A stretch of 64,000 nucleotides of DNA from JAIBJN01 sp963811635 (lineage in GTDB: Bacteria; Actinomycetota; Thermoleophilia; Gaiellales; Gaiellaceae), in contig CAWESB010000015.1 of assembly GCA_963811635.1 (NCBI GenBank), positions 1 through 64,000 on the forward strand. The letters run 5' to 3'. Below, one piece after another: positions 24,926-33,461 of the stretch (its first letter is position 1; each line of letters opens with the position of its first letter). The translations under genes were made by a program, and so were the position numbers. Below the pieces are notes generated by a model. It worked only from the letters and a program-made list of their open reading frames with translations. It ran no database searches and had not been told where the DNA came from.

Positions 24926-25603
24926 ATGGACGAGCGAATCCTGCTCGTCGAGGACGACGCCTCCATCCGGGAGACGACGTCGCTCGGGCTCGCGGGCGCC
25001 GGGTTCAAGGTGAGCACGGCCGACGACGGGCGCGCGGCGCTCGACAGGTTTCAGCAGGAAGCGTTCGACCTCGTCGTCCTCGACCTGATGTTGCCCAAGC
25101 TGGACGGCTACGAGGTCTGCCGCGAGATCCGCAAGTCGAGCCGGGTGCCGATCGTGATCCTCTCCGCGCGGAGCGACACGGTGGACGTCGTCGTCGGGCT
25201 CGAGCTCGGCGCCGACGACTACGTGACGAAACCGTTCGAGCTGCCCGAGCTCGTCGCCAGAATACGAGCCGCGCTGCGCCGGGCGGGCACGGATACCGAG
25301 GGCGCGCGCATCGTCGCGGGCGACCTGGAGATCGACCCCGAGGGCTTCCGGGCCACGAAGGCCGGCGTGGAGCTCGACCTGACGGCTACCGAGTTCCGCC
25401 TCCTGCTCGAGCTCGCACGCCGTCCGGGCCAGGTGTTCACGCGGGAGCTGTTGCTCGAGCGCGTCTGGAACTACGAGTACCTCGGCGACTCGCGGCTCGT
25501 CGACGTCGCCGTGCAACGGCTGCGCGCGAAGGTCGAGGACGACCCGAGGAGCCCGAAGCTGATCACGACGGTCCGCGGCGTCGGCTACCGCTTCGCTCGA
25601 TGA
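24926..25603 (+). CDS. OmpR/PhoB-family response regulator
   Basis: DNA-binding response regulator of 225 residues. The receiver domain (1-115) has the acidic pair in VEDDAS, phospho-acceptor Asp53 in VVLDLMLPKLDGYEVC, the conserved SAR segment and Lys in TKPFELPEL. The C-terminal winged helix (about 130-225) ends in TTVRGVGYRF. The stop overlaps the histidine kinase start (ATGA), so the two form a pair. Because a GerMN lipoprotein follows the kinase, the set resembles the MtrA-MtrB-LpqB arrangement of Actinobacteria; orthology is inferred, not shown. Confidence 0.93.
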   Translation: MDERILLVEDDASIRETTSLGLAGAGFKVSTADDGRAALDRFQQEAFDLVVLDLMLPKLDGYEVCREIRKSSRVPIVILSARSDTVDVVVGLELGADDYVTKPFELPELVARIRAALRRAGTDTEGARIVAGDLEIDPEGFRATKAGVELDLTATEFRLLLELARRPGQVFTRELLLERVWNYEYLGDSRLVDVAVQRLRAKVEDDPRSPKLITTVRGVGYRFAR

Positions 25604-26985
25604 CCGAGCGGTCGCGCGCCATCCACCCGGGACGCCTCCGCCGGCGCCTGACGCTCGCGTTCGCGCTCACGGCCGGGATCGCGGCCGCGGCGCTCGCGGC
25701 CGGGTCGTTCGTCATCGTGCGCGAAGCCCGGCTCGACGACTCGCGCGACCGGGCGCTCGAGCAGTCCCGCTTCAACCTCGTGCTCGCCTCGGAGGTGCTC
25801 CCGACCGAGGGCCCCGAGGGTCTCCTCGACGCCTACGCGCGGCGCGGGAACTTCGAGACCGTGCTGCTCGTCGACGGCACCGCCTACCCCTCCAGCCTCT
25901 CGCTCAGCGAGGAGCAGATCCCCGAGGATCTCCGCAGCCTGGTCGAGGACGGCCAGCTGGCCTACGAGCGCACCGACGTCGCGGACACGCGCTACCTCGT
26001 GACGGGCGGCGAGGTGCCGGGCGGAGACGGCAGCGACCAGGCCTACTTCTTCTTCTCCGAGGAGGAGCTCTGGGACGACCTCGCCCAGCTGCGGAACATC
26101 CTCCTGATCGGGCTGGGGATCGTCGTCGTCGTGGCCGCGCTCGCGGGCGCGCTTCTGGCCAGGCGGACGCTCGCGCCCGTGGCGCGCGCCAGCAGCGCCG
26201 CGCGCTCGCTCGCCGAAGGACTCCTGGACACGCGCCTCCCGGTCGAGAGCTCGGACGAGTTCGGCGTCTGGGCCGCGTCCTTCAACGAGATGGCGGACGC
26301 GCTCGAGGGCAAGATCACCGAGCTCTCCGAGGCGCAGGCGCGCGAGCGCCGCTTCACCGCAGACGTCGCGCACGAGCTGCGCACGCCGCTGACGGCGATC
26401 GTGAACGAGGCCTCGCTCCTCGGCGAGCACATCGAGCGCATGCCGCCCGAGGCGCGGCGGCCGGCCGAGCTCCTCGTGGAGGACGTAAAGCGCCTCCGCG
26501 ACCTGGTCGAGGACCTGATGGAGATCTCCCGCCTCGACGCCGGCACCCAGCCCGTGCGGCCAGAGCCTGTGGACATCGGCTCCCTGGTCGCCGCGGCGCT
26601 CCGGGCGCGCGGGTGGGAGGAGCGCGTCGGCATCGACGCGGACGAGGTCGTCCTCACGACCGACCCGCGCCGCTTCGAGCGCATCGTCGCCAACCTGATC
26701 GGGAACGCGCTCGAACACGGCGGCCGGGACGTCGCCGTCCGCGTCGGCCTCGACGGCGTCGGGGCCTTCGTCGAGGTGACCGACCACGGCCCCGGCATCG
26801 CCCGCGAGGACCTCCCGCACCTGTTCGAGCGCTTCTACAAGGCGGATCCCGCCCGCACCGGCCGCGGGACCGGCCTCGGCCTGGCGATCGCGCTCGAGAA
26901 CGCCCGCCTCCTGGGCGGCGACCTCGAGGTTGCGAGCGAGCCCGGCGTTGGCGCACGCTTCACGCTCCGACTGCCTGTTACCTAA
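25600..26985 (+). CDS. Sensor histidine kinase
   Basis: Membrane kinase of 461 residues. It has TM1 (about 18-40), an extracytoplasmic domain of about 125 residues (42-165), TM2 (about 166-187), a HAMP linker (188-240), an H-box with His258 in FTADVAHELRTPLTAI, an N-box NLIGNALEHG, and G-boxes DHGPGI and GTGLGLAIA. All catalytic elements are intact. The extracytoplasmic domain is rich in acidic residues and matches no sensor I recognise. ATG 25600 overlaps the regulator stop. It probably phosphorylates that regulator. Confidence 0.92.
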   Translation: MTERSRAIHPGRLRRRLTLAFALTAGIAAAALAAGSFVIVREARLDDSRDRALEQSRFNLVLASEVLPTEGPEGLLDAYARRGNFETVLLVDGTAYPSSLSLSEEQIPEDLRSLVEDGQLAYERTDVADTRYLVTGGEVPGGDGSDQAYFFFSEEELWDDLAQLRNILLIGLGIVVVVAALAGALLARRTLAPVARASSAARSLAEGLLDTRLPVESSDEFGVWAASFNEMADALEGKITELSEAQARERRFTADVAHELRTPLTAIVNEASLLGEHIERMPPEARRPAELLVEDVKRLRDLVEDLMEISRLDAGTQPVRPEPVDIGSLVAAALRARGWEERVGIDADEVVLTTDPRRFERIVANLIGNALEHGGRDVAVRVGLDGVGAFVEVTDHGPGIAREDLPHLFERFYKADPARTGRGTGLGLAIALENARLLGGDLEVASEPGVGARFTLRLPVT

Positions 26986-27060
26986 CCGTTACGCGGCGGT
27001 GCCGGCGCTGTTGCGCGCGCCCGGCAGGGTTGGTGCATCGCACCTCTCAAGGAGGCAGTC

Positions 27061-27981
27061 ATGAAGGTCCTTCTCGTCGTCCCCGCCGCAGTCCTCGCCG
27101 CTTCGCTCGGCTTCCTCATCGCGAGCTGCGGCTCGAACGGCGACGCCACCTCGGCCGGCCCGGTCCCCTCGGTGGGCACGTCCCCGAACGGCACGACCGA
27201 GGAGGTGCCGACGCCTTCGACCCAGGAGACCGAGACTGGCACCGAGACCGAGCCGTCGTCCTCGACGGTCACGTACCAGGTGTGGTTCGCGAACGACGAG
27301 GGCCTCTTCGTCACCTATCGCACCGAGCCCGCGACGCCGCGGGTCGGCACCGCCTCGCTCGAGTCGCTGCTCGAGGGGCCCGACTCCTTCGAGGAGGGGT
27401 ACGGCCTGCGGACGGCGATCCCCGACGGGACGCAGCTCCTCGGGCTCTCGATCGACGACGGGATCGCCCGCGTCGACCTCACCTCGGAGTTCGAGACGGG
27501 CGGCGGCAGCGCGTCGATGCAGACGCGGCTCGCCCAGGTCACCTTCACGATCACGCAGTTCCCGAGCGTGAAGGGCGTCGTCTTCAGCCTCGACGGCGAG
27601 CCGATCGACGTGCTCGGCGGCGAGGGAGTCGTGATCGACCATCCCCTGACGCGGCGCGACTACGCCGACTTGCTGCCCGCGATCCTCGTCACCAGCCCGG
27701 CCCTCAACGAGGCCGTTTCGAGCCCCGTCGTCATCCGCGGCAGCTCGAACGTCTTCGAGGCGAACGTGGGCATCCAGATCCTCGACGAGAACGGCGACGT
27801 CCTGGTCGAGACGTTCACGACCGCAACCTGCGGCACGGGCTGCCGCGGGACGTACCGGATCGCCGTCCCCTACGAGGTGGACCACGAGCAGGAGGGCACG
27901 ATCGTCGTCCACGACGACGACGCGGCCGGCACGGGCACGTTCCCCCACGAGGTCCGCATCCCCGTCCGCCTCCTGCCGTGA
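27061..27981 (+). CDS. Lipoprotein with GerMN and Gmad2 (Ig-like) domains
   Basis: Exported lipoprotein of 306 residues. Signal peptide residues 1-21 end in the lipobox LIASC (Cys22), followed by a Thr/Ser/Glu-rich linker to about residue 70. A GerMN domain follows (about 72-195, with LLEGPDSFEEGYGLRTAIPDG split across it), then a Gmad2 Ig-like domain (about 215-305, with SSPVVIRGSSNVFEANVG). The perfect Shine-Dalgarno AAGGAGG precedes the ATG. The gene follows a two-component pair as lpqB follows mtrAB, but LpqB has a different C-terminal domain. A role in modulating the kinase or the cell wall is inferred from context. Confidence 0.83.
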   Translation: MKVLLVVPAAVLAASLGFLIASCGSNGDATSAGPVPSVGTSPNGTTEEVPTPSTQETETGTETEPSSSTVTYQVWFANDEGLFVTYRTEPATPRVGTASLESLLEGPDSFEEGYGLRTAIPDGTQLLGLSIDDGIARVDLTSEFETGGGSASMQTRLAQVTFTITQFPSVKGVVFSLDGEPIDVLGGEGVVIDHPLTRRDYADLLPAILVTSPALNEAVSSPVVIRGSSNVFEANVGIQILDENGDVLVETFTTATCGTGCRGTYRIAVPYEVDHEQEGTIVVHDDDAAGTGTFPHEVRIPVRLLP

Positions 27982-28017
27982 AGAAACCCGCCTCCACGAC
28001 CGTCTGAGGAAGAGACG

Positions 28018-28572
28018 ATGACCACCGCGACCGCGCTGGGCCCGGCCGTCGAGATCGGCGAGTCGGTGATCGACCGGGCCCGGCGCGGCGACCAGGAGGC
28101 GTTCGCCGCTGTGATCCGACACTACGACCCGGGCCTGAGAGCCCTCACGTTCCGGCTCCTCGGCAACCGCGATCTCATGGACGACGTGCTCCAGGAGGCC
28201 TACGTGAAGGCGTTCAGGGCGCTCCCCCGCTTCCGGGGGGACGCCAGGCTCGGAACCTGGCTCTACCGCATCGCGTACAGCGCGTGCATGGACGAGCTGC
28301 GCCGGTCACGCCACGGACGGGAGCTGCCGCTGGACGAGGCACTCCCGAGCGGCAGCGCCGATCACGGCGACGTCGCGGCCGGACGCGGCGACCTCGCCCA
28401 GGCGTTGGCCACCCTGCCGCCGGAGGAGCGTGCGGCCGTCCTCCTCGTCGACGCGCAGGGCTTCGACTACCGGGAAAGCGCCCGGGTACTCGGAATCCCC
28501 GAGGGCACGGTCGCCTCCCGCTTGAACCGCGCGCGGACGACTCTTCGTATGGCTCTGGGGACGACCGGATGA
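28018..28572 (+). CDS. ECF-type RNA polymerase sigma factor
   Basis: Sigma-70 family extracytoplasmic-function factor, 184 residues. Region 2 (about 20-90) contains DDVLQEAYVKAFRALPRF and TWLYRIAYSACMDELRR; region 4 (about 125-180) contains LPPEERAAVLLVDAQGFDY and GIPEGTVASRLNRAR. ATG has GAGGAAG upstream. The next gene overlaps it as ATGA and encodes a single-pass membrane protein whose position fits an anti-sigma factor. The neighbouring kinase, GerMN lipoprotein and L,D-transpeptidase suggest a cell-envelope regulon. Confidence 0.92.
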   Translation: MTTATALGPAVEIGESVIDRARRGDQEAFAAVIRHYDPGLRALTFRLLGNRDLMDDVLQEAYVKAFRALPRFRGDARLGTWLYRIAYSACMDELRRSRHGRELPLDEALPSGSADHGDVAAGRGDLAQALATLPPEERAAVLLVDAQGFDYRESARVLGIPEGTVASRLNRARTTLRMALGTTG

Positions 28573-29897
28573 AGACGTACCACGACGAGCAACTCGGGGC
28601 CGCGCTGCGGGAGCTGCACGCGCCGGAGCATCGGCCGGAGTTCCACGCGGAGCTGCACCGGCTTCTCGCGGCTGAGCGCGTCGCCCGGCCGATGCGGCGC
28701 CCCCGGCTCCGCTGGACCCTTCGGGCCGTGGCCGTCGCCGCGGTGGTTGCCCTCGCCTTCGTTGCGATCGACGCCCTACGCTCTGAGAACGTCAATGTCC
28801 CTCCGATCGTCCAGCCGGCCGACGCGGCGGTGGTCAAGGCCAAGGTGCTGAACGCCATGGCAGACACCCGCACGCTCTCCGGAACGTTCGTCTCGACCGA
28901 GCGCGACCCGGGCACGGACACCACCGATCGCCTCCGCGGCGAGTTCGTGCTACTCGCGGACGGAAGCTTCCACGTGCGCACGGGTGGGATCGAGGAGGCC
29001 TACGACGCCCGCCGTCGAGTCTCGACCCTCTACGATCCGAACCCGGCCTACGAGCCGTTCGCGCACCAGGCGCGCGGCCTCTCGGGCGGCCCGCCGGACA
29101 CGTTCGTGGACTCTGCCTTCCAGCGCGAGCTCGGCTCGGTCGTGCGCGCGCTCCTCGGGGTCGCGGACGTTCCCGTCGAGACCGGCAGCTTCCGTGGCCG
29201 GCCGGTCTGGACGCTCTCCACCCCGGTGCGGCAGGACCGCCTCGCGGGTGCCGGCTACTCCCCGGACCATCTCGAGGTCAAGGTCGACGTCGAGACCGGC
29301 ATCCCCCTCTACGCGCTCTGGACGGTGGACGGGAAGCTCCGGCGCAAGCTGGTGATCTCGACCGTGGCCGTCAACGGCGACGTCTCGCGGGCCGACCTGA
29401 CAGTCGACGTCCCCGACGGCGTCGAGCTGACCCGCAGCAACCAGGGCTTCCAGCGCGTCGCCCTCGAAGAGGTCGAGGGCGTCGTCGGCTACGCGCCGCT
29501 CGTCCCCGCGTGGCTGCCCGAGGGCTTCGAGCTCGACGACGTCACGGTGGCACCGGAGGGCGGGCCGACCGGCTCCGAGGCGATGAACCCCGTGGCCCCC
29601 GACGTCGTCTCCATGGTCTACCGGCGCGGCTTCGACCGGATCGTGCTCACGACCCGGGTCGCGACCGACGGCGACTGGAGCGACCCCCTCGCCACCGGCG
29701 AGGGCTTCGTCGACCGTCCCGAGCGCATCCGCCTGCAAAGGGGGGCGCTGTCCGGCGTCGAAGCAAATCTCCTCATCGTTCCCCTCGCTCTCCCTCACAT
29801 CTGGGCGCTCACCGACGACCTCGTCGTCACCGTCGCGGGCGATCTGAACCGCGAGCAGCTCCTGCGCGTCACCGAATCGCTCGAGGCAAGGCGTTGA
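28569..29897 (+). CDS. Putative anti-sigma factor with RseB/LolA-like extracytoplasmic domain
   Basis: Protein of 442 residues: a cytoplasmic N-terminus of about 55 residues (LGAALRELHAPEHRPEFH), one transmembrane helix (about 60-78) and a large outer part. The outer part resembles the LolA/RseB lipoprotein-carrier fold (LSGTFVSTERDPG, REGEFVLL-like strands, LYALWTVDGKLRRKLVIS) and ends in a second region like DUF4367 (YAPLVPAWLPEGFELDDV). Position directly after the sigma gene (ATGA overlap) and topology support anti-sigma function. The N-terminus is too short and cysteine-free to be a zinc anti-sigma domain, so the binding mode is unknown. Function inferred. Confidence 0.65.
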   Translation: MKTYHDEQLGAALRELHAPEHRPEFHAELHRLLAAERVARPMRRPRLRWTLRAVAVAAVVALAFVAIDALRSENVNVPPIVQPADAAVVKAKVLNAMADTRTLSGTFVSTERDPGTDTTDRLRGEFVLLADGSFHVRTGGIEEAYDARRRVSTLYDPNPAYEPFAHQARGLSGGPPDTFVDSAFQRELGSVVRALLGVADVPVETGSFRGRPVWTLSTPVRQDRLAGAGYSPDHLEVKVDVETGIPLYALWTVDGKLRRKLVISTVAVNGDVSRADLTVDVPDGVELTRSNQGFQRVALEEVEGVVGYAPLVPAWLPEGFELDDVTVAPEGGPTGSEAMNPVAPDVVSMVYRRGFDRIVLTTRVATDGDWSDPLATGEGFVDRPERIRLQRGALSGVEANLLIVPLALPHIWALTDDLVVTVAGDLNREQLLRVTESLEARR

Positions 29898-30922
29898 GCT
29901 ACCGCAAGTACCGCATGACGCGCCGGGGCGCGCGGGCCGTGACCCTGGTCGCCGTGGTCGCGATGGCGCTCGTCGGCATCGAGGCGGCGGCCCGGGCCCA
30001 GGAAGCCGACAGCCAGTCCCATGCGGCAGACCCGGACCGCGTCGTCGCGGACGGTGTCACCGTCTCGGGCATCCGGGTGGCCGGCATGACCGCGGACGAG
30101 GTCGAGTACGCACTGAGGAGGTACGCCTCCCGCCTGGTGGTCGTCACCTACGGCACCGAGACCTGGCGCTACAGGCCCGCGACGCTCGGGGCACAGGCGC
30201 AGGTGGACACCGCCGTCCAGGCGGCGCTCGGCGCGCCGGAAGGCTCGGCACTGCCGCTCAAGACCGACATCAGCGAGTTGCGCCTCCAGCGCTGGACGCG
30301 CTCGTTCGCCAAGAGCTTCGACCGGAAGCGCAAGAACGCTGCGATCGTCCTGCGCGACAACCGCCCGGCGATCACACGCGCCCGCTCCGGCAGGGAACTC
30401 GCCCGCTGGTCGACCCGCACCGCCGTCCTGACGGCGCTCCAGAGCACCGAGCGGGAGCCCGTGGAGCTGCCCGCCCGCGTCCTCCGCCCGCAGGTCACGA
30501 ACAAGGACGTCGGGCTCGCCATCGTTATCAAGCGCGCCTCCAACCAGCTCGTCGTCTACCGCCCCGGGGGGAAGAAGCGCATGCGGGTGATGCGCAAGTT
30601 CGGGGTCGCCACCGGCCAGGCCGCCTACCCGACGCCGCTCGGCAGCTACGAGATCGTGAACAAGCAGGCCAACCCCTGGTGGTACCCGCCCGACTCCGAC
30701 TGGGCCGCGGACGCCGAGCCGATCCCGCCCGGTCCCGGCAACCCGCTCGGCACGCGCTGGATGGGGCTTTCCGCGCCGGCCGTCGGCATCCACGGCACGC
30801 CCGACGCCGCGTCGATCGGCTACTCCGCCTCGCACGGCTGCATCCGCATGCTCGTGCCGGAGGCCGAGTGGCTCTTCGAGCACGTCAACGAGGGCACGCC
30901 GGTCTACATCCTCGACGCGTAG
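29894..30922 (+). CDS. L,D-transpeptidase (YkuD) with peptidoglycan-binding-type domain
   Basis: Exported cell-wall cross-linking enzyme of 342 residues. A signal anchor (about 14-34) is followed by a region like the PG_binding_4 domain (VSGIRVAGMTADEVEYALR, about 50-170) and a YkuD catalytic domain (about 195-342). Catalytic residues are His300 (IHGTPD), His314 and Cys316 in SASHGCIRM. TTG 29894 overlaps the upstream stop as TTGA; ATG 29915 is an alternative that removes 7 residues and keeps the signal sequence. Such enzymes make 3-3 peptide bridges. Probably expressed with the sigma/anti-sigma genes. Confidence 0.9.
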   Translation: MSYRKYRMTRRGARAVTLVAVVAMALVGIEAAARAQEADSQSHAADPDRVVADGVTVSGIRVAGMTADEVEYALRRYASRLVVVTYGTETWRYRPATLGAQAQVDTAVQAALGAPEGSALPLKTDISELRLQRWTRSFAKSFDRKRKNAAIVLRDNRPAITRARSGRELARWSTRTAVLTALQSTEREPVELPARVLRPQVTNKDVGLAIVIKRASNQLVVYRPGGKKRMRVMRKFGVATGQAAYPTPLGSYEIVNKQANPWWYPPDSDWAADAEPIPPGPGNPLGTRWMGLSAPAVGIHGTPDAASIGYSASHGCIRMLVPEAEWLFEHVNEGTPVYILDA

Positions 30923-31524
30923 TGGCCTGGGAAGGGATCGCGGCGCGGCTCGAGGGCCGTCTCGTCGTCGTCGAGCCGCTCACCGCGGAGCACGAGGACG
31001 ACCTCTGGGAGGCTGCGCAGGACCCGGAGGTCTGGCGCTGGCTGCCCTGGTACGCCGCCGCCGACCGCGAGAGCTTCCACCGCTGGCTCGAGGACGCGCT
31101 CGCGCGCCGTGACGCTGGCCACGACGTCCCGTTCGCCGTCGTCGACCGCGCGACCGGGAAGGCGATCGGGAGCACCCGCTTCCTGACGCTGAGGCCCGAG
31201 CACCGCGGGCTCGAGATCGGCTGGACGTGGAACGCGAGCAGCGCCTGGGGCACGGGGGCGAACGCCGAGGCCAAGCTCCTGCTCCTCGCGCATGCCTTCG
31301 ACACGCTCGGCTGCATGCGTGTCGAGTTCAAGACCGATGCCCTGAACGAACGCTCCCGCGCGGCCCTCGAGGCGCTGCCCGCGCGGCTCGAGGGGATCTT
31401 CCGCAAGCACATGCTGGTTCGCGACGGCGCCCTGCGGGACTCCGCCTACTACGCGATCACGGACGACGAGTGGCCCGTTGTGCGCACGAACCTCGAGCGG
31501 CGCCTTCAGCGCAGCCGGGCGTAG
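30922..31524 (+). CDS. GNAT-family N-acetyltransferase (RimJ/RimL type)
   Basis: Acetyl-CoA-dependent acetyltransferase of 200 residues. The fold is seen in RLVVVEPLTAEHEDDLWEAAQ, IGSTRFLTLRPEHRGLEIGW, and the CoA-binding helix region WGTGANAEAKLLLLAHAFDTLG, followed by RVEFKTDALNERSRAALEAL. RimJ/RimL-like members modify protein N-termini or small molecules; the substrate is unknown. GTG 30922 overlaps the last base of the transpeptidase stop. The 3' end overlaps the convergent phosphatase gene by 19 bases. Confidence 0.87.
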   Translation: MAWEGIAARLEGRLVVVEPLTAEHEDDLWEAAQDPEVWRWLPWYAAADRESFHRWLEDALARRDAGHDVPFAVVDRATGKAIGSTRFLTLRPEHRGLEIGWTWNASSAWGTGANAEAKLLLLAHAFDTLGCMRVEFKTDALNERSRAALEALPARLEGIFRKHMLVRDGALRDSAYYAITDDEWPVVRTNLERRLQRSRA

Positions 31525-32312
31525 AGCTCGGCGCAAAGCGCCGGCGTCGCGGCGGCCACGACGCGCGAGCGCGCGGCGAGGTCGAGCGGCGCCGCTCCGA
31601 AGGGCGGGTCCTCCGGGAGGTCGACCGCGAGGCCCCGCTCGAGGACGAGCAGTTGCGCCGCGGCAATGTCCACGCTTCGAGCCGGCTTGAGCGAGACGAC
31701 GGCGTCCATGCGGCCGGCGGCGAGGTGGCAGAGCGAGAGCGCAAGCGAGCCCATGACGCGGGTGCGAACGGCCAAGCCGACCATGCCGGCGACGTGCTCC
31801 GCGACGAGATCGGTGCGCGTCGCCTCGAGCGAGAGGATCTCGATCCGCTCCTTCGGGCCCGGCCCGTCCAGCGGGCGGCCGTCGAGGAACGCGCCCTCGC
31901 CGCGTCGGGCCACCCACTCCTCGCCGCTCCCGAAGTCCTGGACGAAGCCGAGCTCGACGTCCTCCATGCGCCGGCCCGATGCGATCGCGAGGGAGAGCGA
32001 GAAGAACGGGATGCCGCGCTTCGCGTTGAGGCTGCCGTCGATGGGGTCGCAAACGACCGTCAGCCCGTCGCCGCCGTCGCCGAAGACACGGCTCCCCAGC
32101 TCCTCCGAGACCAGCGTGAAGCCCTCCTCGACCGCCTCCAGACGCTCGACGACCGCGGCTTCGGCGGCGGCGTCGATCGCCGTCGTCTCGTCGCCGCCCT
32201 CGCCCGCCCCGACGCTCGGTTCGCGCTCGAGGCGCGTCGGCAGCTCCTCGAGCACGACCTCGACCGCGCGCGCCGCGTCGCGACAGACCTCGAGCCAGTC
32301 GGTCGCGCTCAC
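31506..32312 (-). CDS. Inositol monophosphatase-family phosphatase
   Basis: Mg-dependent sugar-phosphate phosphatase of 268 residues. Metal-binding blocks SEELGS and DPIDGSLNAKRGIPFFSLSLA are intact, the latter matching the family DPIDGTxNF with Ser-Leu-Asn. The C-terminal block reads KPARSVDIAAAQLLVLERG where the family has a WDxAAG-like motif. The shape resembles archaeal IMPase/FBPase enzymes, so fructose-1,6-bisphosphatase activity is possible. GTG start overlaps the DUF1015 gene by 4 bases, and the two look co-transcribed. Confidence 0.86.
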   Translation of the reverse strand: MSATDWLEVCRDAARAVEVVLEELPTRLEREPSVGAGEGGDETTAIDAAAEAAVVERLEAVEEGFTLVSEELGSRVFGDGGDGLTVVCDPIDGSLNAKRGIPFFSLSLAIASGRRMEDVELGFVQDFGSGEEWVARRGEGAFLDGRPLDGPGPKERIEILSLEATRTDLVAEHVAGMVGLAVRTRVMGSLALSLCHLAAGRMDAVVSLKPARSVDIAAAQLLVLERGLAVDLPEDPPFGAAPLDLAARSRVVAAATPALCAELYARLR

Positions 32313-33436
32313 TCGTCGAAGGGCGCGAGCAGGAGCCCGCTCGTCAGCTTGGGGAAGAAGTACGTGCTCTTCGGCGGCATGCGCACGCCGGCGCGGGCGA
32401 ACTCCTCGACCTGCTGGACGGTCGGGGGGCGCACCAAAAACGCGGCGGTCGCCTCGCCGCTGCGAACTGCGCGCTCGGCCTCGTCTGCGCTCGCCGTGTA
32501 CGCGACCTCGGAGAGCGGGAGCGAATCGACGAGCGCGGTGTCGAGGGCGTAGTCGCCCCCTTCGACGAGCGACGCGCCGTCGGGGCGGAGGAGGACGAAG
32601 GCCGGATGGTCACGGCCGACGCCGGCCAGCGCCGCCGAGGCCTCGCCCGGGTTCGGGAGCGGTGTCTCGGTGAACTGCCCGTCCAAATCCGGGACCGCGC
32701 CCGAGGTGAGGCGGTGGGTGGGGAAGATCTCGAGCCCGGGGTCGTCCAGGCCGACGAGCACGGCGAGGACGTAGGCCGTCTCCTCGGTGCCCTCCTCTTC
32801 GTGGAAGCGCAGCGCCGTCTCGTAGCGGTGGTGTCCGTCGGCGATCAGGATCGGGCCCTCGACGCCGACGAGCGCCGCCTCGATCGCGGCCGGGTCGTCG
32901 ATCCGCCAGAGCCGCGTGACCACACCGTCCAACTGCGCGACCAGGTCGGGCTCGCCGTTCGGAGCGGGCGCTCCGCCGTGGTGGAGCAGGAAGATCGGCG
33001 ACGGCTTCACCCGCGTCGCCCGCAGGAGCCGGAGCCGCGCTTCCTTCGGCGCCGTGAACGTGTTCTCGTGCGGCAGCACGACGCCATCGTCGTACGGCTT
33101 CAGCCGCACCCGCGCGGCCAGCCCCCGTCGCGCTCGGCGGACACCGTCAGGGCCTGTGTACTCCTCCTCGACGAGCCAGACGGCGGGCCGTTCCTCGCGC
33201 ACGAGCAAGCCGCGCTCGCGCCAGTCGGCCAGCGTGCGGGCGGCCTCCTCGGGGTCGTCCGGACGGACGAGCCGCACGACGTTCCACGGGCTGCGAGCCA
33301 GCAGGCGCTCGAGGGCCTCCAGCGTGATGACGTCGTACGGAGGCGCAACCAGATCGTCGAGCGGCCCCGCCGCCCCCTCGTCGAAACGGAGGGCGCGAAA
33401 CGGCTTGAGCAGGGGCACTGCGGGCCAGCTTACCAT
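32309..33436 (-). CDS. DUF1015 family protein
   Basis: Protein of 375 residues recognised from its opening PLLKPFRALRF, VAPPYDVI, SPWNVVRLVRPD, VVLPHENTFTAPKEARLRLL and LIADGHHRYETALRF. DUF1015 proteins have no settled biochemical role that I can state. ATG 33436 has a GAGG box nearby; GTG 33418 would give MPLLKPFRALRF but lacks a ribosome binding site. Translation is probably coupled to the phosphatase gene downstream (4-base overlap). Confidence 0.85.
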   Translation of the reverse strand: MVSWPAVPLLKPFRALRFDEGAAGPLDDLVAPPYDVITLEALERLLARSPWNVVRLVRPDDPEEAARTLADWRERGLLVREERPAVWLVEEEYTGPDGVRRARRGLAARVRLKPYDDGVVLPHENTFTAPKEARLRLLRATRVKPSPIFLLHHGGAPAPNGEPDLVAQLDGVVTRLWRIDDPAAIEAALVGVEGPILIADGHHRYETALRFHEEEGTEETAYVLAVLVGLDDPGLEIFPTHRLTSGAVPDLDGQFTETPLPNPGEASAALAGVGRDHPAFVLLRPDGASLVEGGDYALDTALVDSLPLSEVAYTASADEAERAVRSGEATAAFLVRPPTVQQVEEFARAGVRMPPKSTYFFPKLTSGLLLAPFDE

Positions 33437-33449
33437 CCGTCCTCGGACC

Positions 33450-33455
33450 TAGAAT
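33450..33455 (+). promoter_or_regulatory. Putative -10 box (TAGAAT) of the YhaM-like gene
   Basis: TAGAAT ends 6 bases before the GTG at 33462 in a 25-base divergent spacer. There is no Shine-Dalgarno sequence, fitting a leaderless transcript. No consensus -35 is seen. Confidence 0.5.
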
Positions 33456-33461
33456 CACGGG

